The translations under genes were made by a program, and so were the position numbers. DNA of 64,000 bases, from NCBI GenBank assembly GCA_030123565.1, contig CP126122.1:2680800-2744799 (forward strand). Reading direction: 5' to 3'. The notes below the pieces were generated by a model. That model was not told the origin of the DNA and did not search any database. It was given only the letters and a program-made list of their open reading frames with translations. The stretch comes from Nitrospira sp. (GTDB lineage Bacteria; Nitrospirota; Nitrospiria; Nitrospirales; Nitrospiraceae). Positions 35,461-44,521 of this stretch are shown here, one piece after another (the first letter of the stretch is position 1; each line of letters starts with the position of its first letter).

Positions 35461-36792
35461 CTACAGCGCGGGAGACCATGACGGCGAACTGTTGTGAGTC
35501 CCGCCGAACGTGATGCGTTCCAAATCCTTTCCGTCCGTATTCACCATGTAAATATGGCTCTTCCCATCGACGGTCGAACTGAAGGTGATATGCCGACCGT
35601 CGGGGGACCAGGAAGGCGAGTCGTCGATCCCGTTCCCATTCGTGATCTGGACCCGCTTCTGCCCGTCCGGTGATATGAGACAGAGTTTGTACAAACGCTG
35701 CGCCGTCCGGCAGACATAGGCGATCCAATTTCCGCGCGGCGACCAGGCAGGGGCGGCATTGTAATCACCATCATAGGTCAACCGACGGACGTTGGACCCG
35801 TCCGCGCTCATGATGAACACCTGCGGGGCGCCGCCGCGGTCGGACGTAAAGGCGATTTCACGGCCCGTGGGCGACCAGGTCGGCGAGAGGTCGCCGCCCT
35901 GATTCACCGTCAATCGATGCGACGCTTTGGTCCTGGTATCGAGCTTATAAATCTCCGAGTTGCCGTCCTGGCTGCTGGCGAAGGCCAAGAAGTTCCCGTC
36001 CGGCGACAAGGCGGGAGTGATGTTCAATCCCCCCATCGAAACCAAGGTCCACCGTTTGCCCGTCGCAAGCTCCAGAATGTCGATGTCCTGCGCGTTCCGA
36101 CTCCGATAGGCCGTGAACACGATGAAGCGGCGATCGGGCGACCAGCGCGGCATCAGATTGAGAAACCCGTCCGCCGTGATCTGTTTGGGCTCATACCCGT
36201 CGTAGTCCATCACGAACAGTTCGCGCGCGTTGCCGTGCTCGGCCACATAGACGATCTTCGTTCTGGCGATACCGGGCTCGCCCGTATAGCGAAACACCAA
36301 CTCGTCGGCAAACCGATGCGCCATCAAACGCACGACGGAGGTCGATCCGACATAACGCTTTCCACCGACGACTTCCTCGCTGCCGCTGTCGTAGACGAAG
36401 CCGTCCATCAACAATTCACTGTCGCTGCTGCCGTTTTTCGGACCGGATTTTCCCCACACCAACACCGAGACGCCGTTTTCCGAGGCCTGCTTGAAGACGG
36501 CCTTGTCGGCGGTCGTCACCTCGCGCACCTTCACCCCGATTCCGGGCAAATCCACAAGCGAAAAGACCAGCGACCGTTGGAGATCGGCCTTCAACACTTC
36601 CTCGATGCGACCGCCCAACCACTCGGGGCCGCCGCCGTTCTGAAAACCGAAAACCCCGATGGGAATTTTCTGAAAGTCCGGCCTGGTCGCTTCAAGGAAC
36701 ACATCGGTGGCGCGGGAATCCAGAATCCCGAACAGCCCGGCCCCCACGACGACACAGAGCGCAACCATGAAACCGATGATCGTCCGATTCAT
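35461..36792 (-). CDS. tolB: Tol-Pal system beta-propeller protein TolB
   Basis: A 443-residue periplasmic protein binding Pal. An N-terminal hydrophobic signal covers about residues 7-27. An N-terminal alpha/beta domain precedes six PD40-type propeller blades, each with the 'SPDGR.IAF.S.R.G' pattern (for example 'PTWSPTGREIAFTSDRGG'). Length is normal for TolB. It overlaps the TolA/TonB-like gene by 4 bases (ATGA). Confidence 0.95.
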   Translation of the reverse strand: MNRTIIGFMVALCVVVGAGLFGILDSRATDVFLEATRPDFQKIPIGVFGFQNGGGPEWLGGRIEEVLKADLQRSLVFSLVDLPGIGVKVREVTTADKAVFKQASENGVSVLVWGKSGPKNGSSDSELLMDGFVYDSGSEEVVGGKRYVGSTSVVRLMAHRFADELVFRYTGEPGIARTKIVYVAEHGNARELFVMDYDGYEPKQITADGFLNLMPRWSPDRRFIVFTAYRSRNAQDIDILELATGKRWTLVSMGGLNITPALSPDGNFLAFASSQDGNSEIYKLDTRTKASHRLTVNQGGDLSPTWSPTGREIAFTSDRGGAPQVFIMSADGSNVRRLTYDGDYNAAPAWSPRGNWIAYVCRTAQRLYKLCLISPDGQKRVQITNGNGIDDSPSWSPDGRHITFSSTVDGKSHIYMVNTDGKDLERITFGGTHNSSPSWSPAL

Positions 36793-38069
36793 CCTGCTGC
36801 CTCGCCTACGGCAAAAGTAAAGTGGGCATCGAAATAGGAGTCCGTCAGATCGGGAGGAAAGGGCGGCAACGGCACCGCGCTTTGTACGGCCCGCTGCGCA
36901 GACAGGTCATAGTAGTCGTTCCCTGAAGACTGTTCGATGACTACCGTGCCGACTCGACCGTCTCGCTCCAAACGAAACCGCACCACGACCGTCATGGCTT
37001 TCCCCGACAGATCGACCGGCGGCGCAGTCCAAAAGCCGCTGATCCTCGCTTGAACACGAGCCAGGTACGGATTCGACCCGGCCACCCCCGCCACTTTCAA
37101 TTTGGTGTCGGGCTTCGTCCGCGTGACGGCGGCAGGAGCCGGCGGCGCGCTCGCGATCGGCTGCGGTTCACGGAACATGGGCTTGACCTCCCGCACCGGT
37201 TCCGAAACCTTCACCGGCGGAGGCGTTTGCAACTTTTTCAGATCCTGCAATTCGCGATCAAGATCGCTGTTGATCTCTTCCGACAGGGACGCCCGTTTCG
37301 GCGGAGCGACCGCCGGCCTCGGCGGCTCTTTCGGTGCATCGGCCGGAGCAGAGGCCATCTCAGGAACCTTCAACTTACTCAACATGGCGTCCACGTCGGA
37401 TCGCTCGGGAGCCCGTTCGGGTTTCGGCTGAACGGCCTTTTTCACCTCTGCCGGCTTCGCGGGAGCGAGATCGCCGTACTTCGGTGCGTTCGGCGGCAAC
37501 TCGATATCCTTCATGACATCCCGCAGTACATCCGTCCGGTTCGTGAGGGGGGCGGATGAGGGTGACTTCGCCGCCTGCGGAATCGGCTGTGGCGCAGTCA
37601 AGGTCGGAACGGGCAACCGAGGCACAGGAACCGGGACAGGCGCGGGGGCTGGAGCCACCGCAGGGGTCGGAGCGGGCGGTGTCGGTGCCGGCGGAGTCGC
37701 TTTGACGACCGGAGCAACCTGAACCGGAGGCGGAGTCGGCGCCGGCGCCGGTTTGGGAGGAACGGGAATGGGAGCAGACTGGACCGGCTTGGGTGTCGGC
37801 CGCGGAGTCGGCTTCTCAACCTTCTCGACTTTCTCCACCTTGGGCTCAGGCTTCGTCTCCACGGTCGGCAGACTGACCAGGGCGACTTCCATCGCCGACA
37901 GCGGACGTTCCGTTTTCTTGAACAACTTGGCGCCCATGATCACCGCCAGCAGACAGAGATGCAGCAACAGGGACAGGACCACCGTCTTGCGCAGACGGCT
38001 GCCCCCGGTTTCACCGAAATCCCCGATCAGAATCAGCGAGGGATGTCTTGGCAGGGTATGGAACGTCAT
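36789..38069 (-). CDS. TolA/TonB-like energy transducer
   Basis: A 426-residue protein anchored by one helix at about residues 29-48. A very long Pro-rich stretch follows (about 75-180, with alternating PAPxP and KP/EK runs), then a charged coiled region. The C-terminal TonB-like domain (about 335-420) is marked by 'NPYLARVQARISGFWTAP' and 'VVRFRLERDGRVGTVVIEQSSG'. Because it lies between tolR and tolB, it most likely serves as TolA, despite the TonB-like C-terminus and Pro-rich linker. TonB and TolA cannot be separated from sequence alone here. Confidence 0.88.
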   Translation of the reverse strand: MTFHTLPRHPSLILIGDFGETGGSRLRKTVVLSLLLHLCLLAVIMGAKLFKKTERPLSAMEVALVSLPTVETKPEPKVEKVEKVEKPTPRPTPKPVQSAPIPVPPKPAPAPTPPPVQVAPVVKATPPAPTPPAPTPAVAPAPAPVPVPVPRLPVPTLTAPQPIPQAAKSPSSAPLTNRTDVLRDVMKDIELPPNAPKYGDLAPAKPAEVKKAVQPKPERAPERSDVDAMLSKLKVPEMASAPADAPKEPPRPAVAPPKRASLSEEINSDLDRELQDLKKLQTPPPVKVSEPVREVKPMFREPQPIASAPPAPAAVTRTKPDTKLKVAGVAGSNPYLARVQARISGFWTAPPVDLSGKAMTVVVRFRLERDGRVGTVVIEQSSGNDYYDLSAQRAVQSAVPLPPFPPDLTDSYFDAHFTFAVGEAAG

Positions 38070-38110
38070 GACTTGCGATACGACCCTGCGGCGCGCGAGT
38101 TGCGGCGCCG

Positions 38111-38563
38111 CTACTTCTTGCGTGGTTGCGCGAGGGACATGACCGACTCACTCACGCGCTCGGCACCCGTGGGCTCCGTCACCATGCCGAGCTTTTCGAT
38201 CCCGGCTTTCTTCACACTATCCATCACCTGCACCACGATGCCGTAGGGTACGTCCCGATCCGCTCGCAGGTAGAGCGACACCTCCGGGCTCTGATCTTTC
38301 AACGCCCGGAGTTTCCGTTCGAGTTGAACGACACTCACCTGATCCTTATCCAAATACAATCGTTGATCGCGCTCAATGGACAAAACCGCTCTCGCTTCCG
38401 GCTTAATCGTATTACTGGCGGATTTGGGGAGGTTGATATCCATCCCTCGATACAACATGGGCGCGGTCACCATGAAAATGACGAGCAGCACCAGGACCAC
38501 GTCCACCAGCGGAATCACATTGATCTCCGCCATGAACCGCCGGTGGCGGGTTTCCGACATCAT
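38111..38563 (-). CDS. tolR: TolR/ExbD-family biopolymer transport protein
   Basis: A 150-residue protein with one N-terminal membrane helix (about residues 12-36) containing 'INVIPLVDVVLVLLVIFMV'. The Asp in this helix is the proton-path residue of TolR/ExbD. The periplasmic part has the usual short alpha/beta fold. It begins 2 bases after tolQ stops and precedes the TolA-like gene. The gene set points to TolR rather than ExbD. Confidence 0.93.
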   Translation of the reverse strand: MMSETRHRRFMAEINVIPLVDVVLVLLVIFMVTAPMLYRGMDINLPKSASNTIKPEARAVLSIERDQRLYLDKDQVSVVQLERKLRALKDQSPEVSLYLRADRDVPYGIVVQVMDSVKKAGIEKLGMVTEPTGAERVSESVMSLAQPRKK

Positions 38564-38565
38564 CT

Positions 38566-39282
38566 CTACACCCCGACCGCCGTCTGCTTCAGCCTGGTCT
38601 GCAACGAGCGCATGGCCTCGACCGTGAATGATTCAATTCGAAACACGGTTTTCCTGATACGTGTTAGATAATAATTATAGAAGATGACGGCGGGAATCGC
38701 GGTGAACAGGCCGGCCGCCGTCGCCACCAACGCTTCCGAGACACCAGGCGCCACAGCTGCGATGCTGGCGGTCCCTTGCAGCCCGATCTCGCGGAATGAG
38801 TCGATGATGCCCAGCACGGTGCCCAATAGTCCGATGAAGGGGGTGATGTTTCCCGTGGTGGCCAGGATCGGCAAATAGGATTCCAGTTGCGAGATTTGGT
38901 TTTGTACCAGATAGGCGACGGTCTTATCCATATAGTGGTGATCGATGGGAGCCGCCGTCTCTTTCGATGCCCCGATCGACTGATGCGAACTCAGCGCGCC
39001 GTCCCCCGACACAGTCCAGACGCGATCCATGATGCCTTGAAAGACTTTCGCGCTCGGGCTGCCTTCGGCCCGTTTCGATTGCCGGTACAATTCATCGAGA
39101 TCGCGGATCTTCGTAAAGGCGTTGAAGAACCGCTGATCCTCGCGGTCGGCCGCCTTGAAACTTCGCCACTTGTAGAGGATCACACCCCACGAGATGATCG
39201 AGGCGATAAAGAGCAGCAGCAGCACGATCTTCGAGACCGCTCCCAGCGATCCCACCAACCCCATCACTCCTGATTGGAACAT
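38566..39282 (-). CDS. tolQ: TolQ/ExbB-family proton channel
   Basis: A 238-residue inner-membrane protein with three helices (about residues 15-35, 135-160 and 165-190). 'LPILATTGNITPFIGLLGTVLGIIDSF' and 'ALVATAAGLFTAIPAVIFYNYY' are the channel helices of TolQ/ExbB/MotA. It forms the stator with TolR and powers the TolA-like protein. It starts 74 bases downstream of tRNA-Asp; no terminator is seen between them. Confidence 0.94.
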   Translation of the reverse strand: MFQSGVMGLVGSLGAVSKIVLLLLFIASIISWGVILYKWRSFKAADREDQRFFNAFTKIRDLDELYRQSKRAEGSPSAKVFQGIMDRVWTVSGDGALSSHQSIGASKETAAPIDHHYMDKTVAYLVQNQISQLESYLPILATTGNITPFIGLLGTVLGIIDSFREIGLQGTASIAAVAPGVSEALVATAAGLFTAIPAVIFYNYYLTRIRKTVFRIESFTVEAMRSLQTRLKQTAVGV

Positions 39283-39356
39283 GAGCTAGACCCGTCCTTT
39301 CACATGGCGTCGCATGGAAACGGTAGCATGGATTGTACCAAACGCTGGGGGAATGG

Positions 39357-39432
39357 CGGGGCCGACGGGATTTGAACCCGCGACCTCCAGATTGACAATC
39401 TGGCGTCCTAAACCAGGCTGAACGACGGCCCC
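39357..39432 (-). tRNA. tRNA-Asp (GTC anticodon)
   Basis: A 76-base cloverleaf on the minus strand: acceptor GGGGCCG/CGGCCCC, D-stem GTTC/GGAC, anticodon stem CCAGA/TCTGG with loop TTGTCAA (anticodon GTC), and T-loop TTCAAAT. The discriminator base is G and the 3' CCA is encoded at 39354-39356. It lies 137 bases after tRNA-Val and 74 bases before tolQ. Confidence 0.97.
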
Positions 39433-39569
39433 ACACAACCCATAGATGGCGGAAGAAGATCCGGCTTTCAAGAATCTAACCGGCTAAATACAGTAGAGTG
39501 CTCTCTTGTACATCACTACTAATGGTAATGGCAAATGGTTTAGGCGCAATTCTCGGTCTTTCTCGTTGG

Positions 39570-39642
39570 TAGGCGGAACAGGGATCGAACCTGTGACCTC
39601 TGCCTTGTAAGGGCAGCGCTCTCCCGATTGAGCTATCCGCCC
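39570..39642 (-). tRNA. tRNA-Val (TAC anticodon)
   Basis: A 73-base cloverleaf on the minus strand: acceptor GGGCGGA/TCCGCCT (first pair G-U), D-stem GCTC/GAGC with a short 8-base loop, anticodon stem CTGCC/GGCAG with loop CTTACAA (anticodon TAC, reading GTA), and T-arm ACAGG/CCTGT. The discriminator is A and the 3' CCA is encoded at 39567-39569. A good promoter lies just upstream. Confidence 0.97.
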
Positions 39643-39672
39643 GATTTTTCTCGTTCCCGGCAGATTTTCGGG

Positions 39673-39701
39673 ATGCTATCAACTCCATAAACCCGTGTCA
39701 A
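39673..39701 (-). promoter_or_regulatory. Sigma-70 promoter upstream of tRNA-Val
   Basis: On the minus strand, a perfect TTGACA and TAGCAT are 17 bases apart. Transcription would begin about 25 bases before the mature 5' end of tRNA-Val. Without a terminator after tRNA-Asp, this promoter could also feed the tol genes. Confidence 0.7.
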
Positions 39702-39798
39702 CACAGAATCTTGCATTGTTCTTGCAGGATTCCCACATTTTTTTGAATTACGGCGAGCGGGCCGCAGGCCGCATCGGTCATGCACAATGGATCGTCGT

Positions 39799-40749
39799 TC
39801 AACGGCGGGATCTGTTGCGCGGGAAACACGTATTGTGGATTTTTTTCAACTGCGAAGAATCCACATGCGTATAAATTTGTGTCGTCGCAATGTCCGCATG
39901 GCCCAGCATCGCCTGCACGGATCGCAAGTCAGCTCCCCCCTGCAATAAGTGCGTGGCGAACGAATGGCGGAGCATGTGGGGCGATGGAAGCCTGGCGATC
40001 CCGGCCCGTTGTGCGCGGATGCGGAGCAGTTTCCAAAAGGCCTGGCGGGTGAGCGGCGTCCCGCGACGGGTGACGAAGACGAAGGGTGAAGACCGCTGCT
40101 TCAGCAATGCCGGTCGCGCGGCCAGTACATACTCCTGCAGTCGTTCGACCGCCGGACGTCCGATCGGCACCACCCGCTGCTTGTCGCCCTTGCCGGTCAC
40201 GCCGACATACCCCACGTCCAGATTGCACTGGTCGACCCGCAATGCGACCAACTCGGACACCCGCAGGCCGGCGGCGTAGAGCACTTCCACCATCGCGCGA
40301 TCACGGCGATCTTCCGGAGACAAGCGGCTCGGGAGGTCCAAGAGACGCGTCACCTCTTCGAGACTGAGCGTCTTCGGCAGCCGTCTGGCGCGCGTGGTAC
40401 TGCGCAGACTCACCGTCGGGTCGGCGGGGACCAGGCCTTCCTGCTTCAGGAAGCGGAAGAAACTGCGAACCGCGGCGAGCGATCTGGCGCGTGACGAAGG
40501 GGCGAGTCCCGATCGATGCAAATGTTCCAGAAATCCGGAGAGAAATGGCGGAGACACCTGGCGAGCGTCATATATGCCTTCGTCGCGAAGGTACCGCTGA
40601 AAGGTGCCGACATCCCGCCGGTAGGCCGACAGGGTGTTGCGCGACAAACCTCGTACGATCCGTCCATGGTCCCAATACCGCTCGACGAGCGGATCCAGCG
40701 GAAGCCGGTCCGATCCATGCGGAGCCGATCCCGCGCGATCACCATTCAT
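39799..40749 (-). CDS. Tyrosine recombinase, XerC/XerD family
   Basis: A 316-residue site-specific recombinase, of the kind that resolves chromosome dimers at dif. An N-terminal SAM-like core-binding domain ('SRNTLSAYRRDVGTFQRYL') is followed by the catalytic domain. The active-site set is complete: Arg163 (GLRVSEL), Lys187 (GKGDKQR), His258 and Arg261 (HMLRHSFATHLL), His284 (LGHADIATTQIY) and Tyr293. AAGGA lies 4 bases before the ATG. It has the length and motifs of a chromosomal Xer rather than a phage integrase. Which of XerC or XerD it is cannot be settled. Confidence 0.92.
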   Translation of the reverse strand: MNGDRAGSAPHGSDRLPLDPLVERYWDHGRIVRGLSRNTLSAYRRDVGTFQRYLRDEGIYDARQVSPPFLSGFLEHLHRSGLAPSSRARSLAAVRSFFRFLKQEGLVPADPTVSLRSTTRARRLPKTLSLEEVTRLLDLPSRLSPEDRRDRAMVEVLYAAGLRVSELVALRVDQCNLDVGYVGVTGKGDKQRVVPIGRPAVERLQEYVLAARPALLKQRSSPFVFVTRRGTPLTRQAFWKLLRIRAQRAGIARLPSPHMLRHSFATHLLQGGADLRSVQAMLGHADIATTQIYTHVDSSQLKKIHNTCFPRNRSRR

Positions 40750-40847
40750 CCTTACACCTTACACCTTCGCTGTCCGCAGCCGTCGCCGTGCGGACTCGAC
40801 TATAGCCAAGCTTCCATCTCAACACAACGCATCGTCCCCGACTTACC

Positions 40848-40876
40848 TTGACACCCCTGCACCTGTTTCCTATAGT
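40848..40876 (+). promoter_or_regulatory. Near-consensus sigma-70 promoter for the LpoA-like gene
   Basis: TTGACA and TATAGT are separated by exactly 17 bases. Transcription would start near 40883, leaving a 36-base leader with AGGAG before the ATG at 40919. It closely resembles the cytochrome c promoter at 25366-25395. Confidence 0.82.
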
Positions 40877-40918
40877 AGTTTCGATCGCGGCGAGAGCGTT
40901 CGCCATGCACAGGAGTCA

Positions 40919-42913
40919 ATGGTTTCTCGATCAGTATCCCGCGCCCCGCATCTCCGCGCATGCAGCGTCACCTTCGCGGTGGCGTTCCTCGCAGGCCTCG
41001 TCACGTTCGTCGAAGCGGCCCCCACACCCAAGGCACCTGCGGCGCCCCGCGCAAAAGAATCGAAATCGCCGACCGGCACCGGCCAATCCACCTTAGACCA
41101 GGCCAAACGGCTGATCGACTCGGAACAACCGGAAGCCGCGGCGGTTACGTTGCGTCGTTTCATTGAAAGCAACCCCGGTCCTGACCTCCTCGACGACGCC
41201 TATCTCCTGATGGCCGCCGCCATGTTCGGCATGAAGGAACAGGCGGAAACGATCCGCTACGTGAATCAACTGCTCGGTGAATTCCCGACTTCAGAGTTGG
41301 TCGATCGAGCCAAGCTCTTGCTCGCCAAAACCCATGCCAGAGCCGGCAATCTCGACCTGGCCCTCCCGTTGCTGTCCGAAGTCCGCAGCCTCTCCACCGA
41401 TCCCAATACGAAACGGGATGCGCTGCGGCTCATCGGTGAATTCCAGGCGCAGAAGAAAGATTACCTGCGGGCCATTCAGGCCTGGCTCGATGAGATGCCG
41501 CTGGATGTCGGGGACCAGGCGCATGAAACCGAAGGGCAGATCAGAGAGCTGGTCAACGACAAGTTGGACATCCCGGCGCTCGTGCGGGTGCGTGACGCCT
41601 ATCCCAAAACATTCCCAGGCGACTTGGCTTCCATCAAACTCATCGACCTCCATACGGCGGCCGGAGACGACCATTTGGTGGAGCGGGACCTTCGACTGTT
41701 TTTGAGCCGTTTTCCCCACCATCCCTACGCCGCGAAGGCAACCGAACTGCAGACGGCCGTGCGGACGAAATTCAAATCGCACCCCTACTCCATCGCCGCC
41801 ATCTTTCCCATGTCCGGCAAGCTGGCCCCCTTCGGCACCGAAGTCTTGAACGGCATTCAACTCGCGCTGGAGCAAGCGAAGGACGGCACCGACGCGACGT
41901 CGATCGGCTTGATCGTGAAGGATACGGAGGCGGACCGCGCGGCCTTTCTCGACGAACTGTCCAACGTGTTGGCGGACGATCACCCCCTCGCCGTCATCGG
42001 CCCGCTGCTCTCGAAAAATCTCCCGGTCATGGCCGAGATGGCCGAACGGACGCGCATTCCGCTGATCACGCCCAGCGCGACCGTGACGAATCTTCGCCGG
42101 CTCGGCACGTACGTCTTCAGCACGGCGCTCACCTACGGGCACCAGGCCAAACGAGTGGCGGACTATGCGATCCGTGACCAGCATTACAAGCGGCTGGCGA
42201 TTCTCTACCCCGACACCGTCTACGGGCGTGAACTGGCGCACCTGTTCGCGCAAGAAATCCGACAGCAAGAAGGGGAACTCATCGCGAGCGAAGCCTACAA
42301 GGAAGGCGAGACGGACTTCCGGGCGGTGATCGCCAAGCTTAAGGCGGAAGACCTCAAGAAATACGGCCTCGAAGTGCCGATCGAGAACGATCCCGCGAAA
42401 GCAGCCGCCAAACCGAACGGGAAAAAGAACAAGCGCATCCTCTATTCGCCGGGGTTCGACGCCGTCTTCATCCCGGGACGTTCGCTCGACGTCGGACTCT
42501 TGGCGGCCCAGTTGGCCTTTCACGATATCGCCGTCCCGTTGCTCGGCACCAATGGATGGAACACCCCCGACTTCGCACGCGTGGCGGATCGCAGCGTCGA
42601 GGGCAGCGTGTTCGTCGACGGGTTCTTTGCCGACAGCAGCAGTCCGGTGGTGCAGGATTTCGTCGAGCGGTATCGCAAGCGATTTCAAAGTACCCCCTCG
42701 CTGTTCGCCGCCCAGGGGTACGATGCCGCGCGGTTGGCCGTGGAAGCGGTCAAGCGAGGAGCGACGACTGGAGAAGCCGTCCGCGACTACCTGTTGATGC
42801 AGCATGATCTCCCGACCTTGAGCGGCCCCAGCGGGTTCAGCCCCGACGGCACGCTCAATCGCCATGTGTTTCTCATTCAGGTGAAACAAGGTAAATTCGT
42901 CCCACTGGACTGA
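40919..42913 (+). CDS. LpoA/LppC-like protein: TPR domain plus periplasmic-binding domain
   Basis: About 664 residues. A signal peptide spans about residues 1-33. Residues 50-280 form helical TPR-like repeats, and residues 285-660 a type-1 periplasmic-binding fold ('IAAIFPMSGKLAPFGTEVLNGIQLALEQAKDG', 'PLITPSATVTNL', 'RLAILYPDTVYGRELAHLF'). TPR plus this fold is the architecture of LpoA, the outer-membrane activator of penicillin-binding protein 1A. No lipobox Cys follows the signal, so it is probably soluble or differently anchored. The branched-chain amino-acid binding proteins are the nearest alternative. AGGAG precedes the chosen ATG. Confidence 0.8.
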   Translation: MVSRSVSRAPHLRACSVTFAVAFLAGLVTFVEAAPTPKAPAAPRAKESKSPTGTGQSTLDQAKRLIDSEQPEAAAVTLRRFIESNPGPDLLDDAYLLMAAAMFGMKEQAETIRYVNQLLGEFPTSELVDRAKLLLAKTHARAGNLDLALPLLSEVRSLSTDPNTKRDALRLIGEFQAQKKDYLRAIQAWLDEMPLDVGDQAHETEGQIRELVNDKLDIPALVRVRDAYPKTFPGDLASIKLIDLHTAAGDDHLVERDLRLFLSRFPHHPYAAKATELQTAVRTKFKSHPYSIAAIFPMSGKLAPFGTEVLNGIQLALEQAKDGTDATSIGLIVKDTEADRAAFLDELSNVLADDHPLAVIGPLLSKNLPVMAEMAERTRIPLITPSATVTNLRRLGTYVFSTALTYGHQAKRVADYAIRDQHYKRLAILYPDTVYGRELAHLFAQEIRQQEGELIASEAYKEGETDFRAVIAKLKAEDLKKYGLEVPIENDPAKAAAKPNGKKNKRILYSPGFDAVFIPGRSLDVGLLAAQLAFHDIAVPLLGTNGWNTPDFARVADRSVEGSVFVDGFFADSSSPVVQDFVERYRKRFQSTPSLFAAQGYDAARLAVEAVKRGATTGEAVRDYLLMQHDLPTLSGPSGFSPDGTLNRHVFLIQVKQGKFVPLD

Positions 42914-42995
42914 TGCTGATGATACAGGCAGGCAGAAAACCGACTCACGATGGCCCCGGACAGCGAGGTCGTCTTGATGAAGCAGGAGTGATCGC

Positions 42996-43985
42996 ATGAC
43001 GACGGGCCGAAAGCGGGTACTCAGCGGAATGCAGCCGAGCGGCTTGCTCCATCTCGGCAATTGGCTGGGCGCGCTGGACAACTGGAAGGCGCTGCAGGAG
43101 CACTATGACTGTTTCTTCTTCGTGGCGGATTGGCATGCGCTCTCGACCAACTATGCCGATACCAGCCGCATCCGTGAATTCGTGCGGGAATTGCTCATCG
43201 ATTGGCTGGCGGTCGGCATCGACCCCGAGCGCGCCACCGTCTTCGTCCAGTCGCAGGTGCCGGACCATGCCATCCTCCACCTATTGTTTTCCATGATCAT
43301 TCCGGTGTCCTGGCTGGAACGCAATCCGACCTACAAGGAAAAACAGGAGGAGATCAAGGAACGGGACCTCAGTACCTACGGCTTTCTCGGCTACCCGGTC
43401 CTGCAGGCGGCGGACATCCTCATTTACAAACCGGACTTCGTGCCGGTCGGCAAGGATCAATTGCCGCACCTCGAACTCACCCGGGAACTTGCGCGCCGCT
43501 TCAACAGCCTCTATCGCCCCGTGTTCCCGGAACCGCAGGAGCACCTCACCAAGTTCCCGAAAGTCCTGGGCACTGACGGGCGCAAGATGAGCAAGAGTTA
43601 CGGCAACGCCATCAACCTGTCCGACTCGGAACCGGTCGTCCGGCAAAAGCTAAAGACCATGATCACGGATCCGGCCCGCGCGCGCCGCACCGATCCCGGC
43701 AATCCCGACGTCTGCCCCGTCTACGACTTTCACAAAATCTTTTCGCCGCTCCCGGTGATTCAACAGATCGATCGGGACTGCCGGACCGCGGCCATCGGCT
43801 GCATCGACTGCAAGAAACTGGTGGCCGACCGGGTGGTCGAACGCCTTGCGCCCATCTGGGAAGGCCGCGCCTCACTCACCCGGCACCCGGGCCAGTTGGA
43901 CGAGATCGTCGAAGACGGCCGCCGCAGGGCCACCGCCGTCACATCCCGCACGATGGACGAAGTACGGGACGCCATGAACATCTAA
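42996..43985 (+). CDS. trpS: Tryptophanyl-tRNA synthetase
   Basis: A 329-residue class Ic aminoacyl-tRNA synthetase charging tRNA-Trp. The HIGH-equivalent is in 'PSGLLHLGN' (about residues 14-22) and the KMSKS loop is Lys197-Ser201. 'PVGKDQLPHLELTRELARRFN' is the typical TrpRS segment. Length is normal for a bacterial TrpRS. AGGAG lies 8 bases before the ATG. A 33-base gap separates it from the next lipoprotein gene. Confidence 0.96.
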   Translation: MTTGRKRVLSGMQPSGLLHLGNWLGALDNWKALQEHYDCFFFVADWHALSTNYADTSRIREFVRELLIDWLAVGIDPERATVFVQSQVPDHAILHLLFSMIIPVSWLERNPTYKEKQEEIKERDLSTYGFLGYPVLQAADILIYKPDFVPVGKDQLPHLELTRELARRFNSLYRPVFPEPQEHLTKFPKVLGTDGRKMSKSYGNAINLSDSEPVVRQKLKTMITDPARARRTDPGNPDVCPVYDFHKIFSPLPVIQQIDRDCRTAAIGCIDCKKLVADRVVERLAPIWEGRASLTRHPGQLDEIVEDGRRRATAVTSRTMDEVRDAMNI

Positions 43986-44018
43986 CTCCGGCAGCGCGGA
44001 CAGCCGAAGGAGTCGCCC

Positions 44019-44435
44019 ATGAAAACCTTGTCGCAACGGAGGTGGTTGGCAGTCCTGGCAGCGATGTCCTGGTTGTCCGGGTGCGGCACCAACATGCATT
44101 CCGACAAGCAATCCGTCACGATCTTCTCACTCCCGCCCGGCGCGAAGGTCACGGTCGACAGCTACCTGCACGTGACCGCCCCCGGCACCGTCTCGCTGAG
44201 CCGAAAATCCGACCACGTCGCCGTGGCTTACAAGGAAGGCTACGAACCAACCGAGCTGAAGATCCAGCGCTCCTGGTCCTGGTGGGTGCTGGGCGATGTC
44301 TTCGGTTGCTTCATCGTGTTCTCACCGTTCTGCCTCTACAAGGATGTCCACGACGGCGGGTTCTACACCTTCGACGATGAGGTCTATCTGTCGATGGATC
44401 AGCGTGTCGCGGCGGACTCCGCCCCTCCCAAATAA
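44019..44435 (+). CDS. Small lipoprotein with PEGA-like domain
   Basis: A 138-residue lipoprotein with lipobox Cys22 (WLSGC). Residues 30-80 resemble a PEGA domain ('VTIFSLPPGAKVTVDSYLHVTAPGTVSLSRKS'), a small beta unit found in surface proteins. A hydrophobic Trp/Phe-rich stretch near residues 84-105 ('WSWWVLGDVFGCFIVFSPF') may be a membrane hairpin. AAGGAG precedes the ATG. Such 'PEGA plus hydrophobic' lipoproteins are widespread and uncharacterised. It is convergent with the PilZ gene. Confidence 0.75.
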   Translation: MKTLSQRRWLAVLAAMSWLSGCGTNMHSDKQSVTIFSLPPGAKVTVDSYLHVTAPGTVSLSRKSDHVAVAYKEGYEPTELKIQRSWSWWVLGDVFGCFIVFSPFCLYKDVHDGGFYTFDDEVYLSMDQRVAADSAPPK

Positions 44436-44521
44436 CCGATCGAACTCGTCCGCTGAGAGCGGGATTCGGGAAGACGGAACGATCGCGCAAACGAGAACGG
44501 CGGCAATCGAATCGAAAGAGA

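Noticed and set aside
41291-43081. Minus-strand open frame of about 596 codons
   Set aside because: Antisense shadow of the LpoA-like gene, which has a promoter, ribosome-binding site and recognisable domains.
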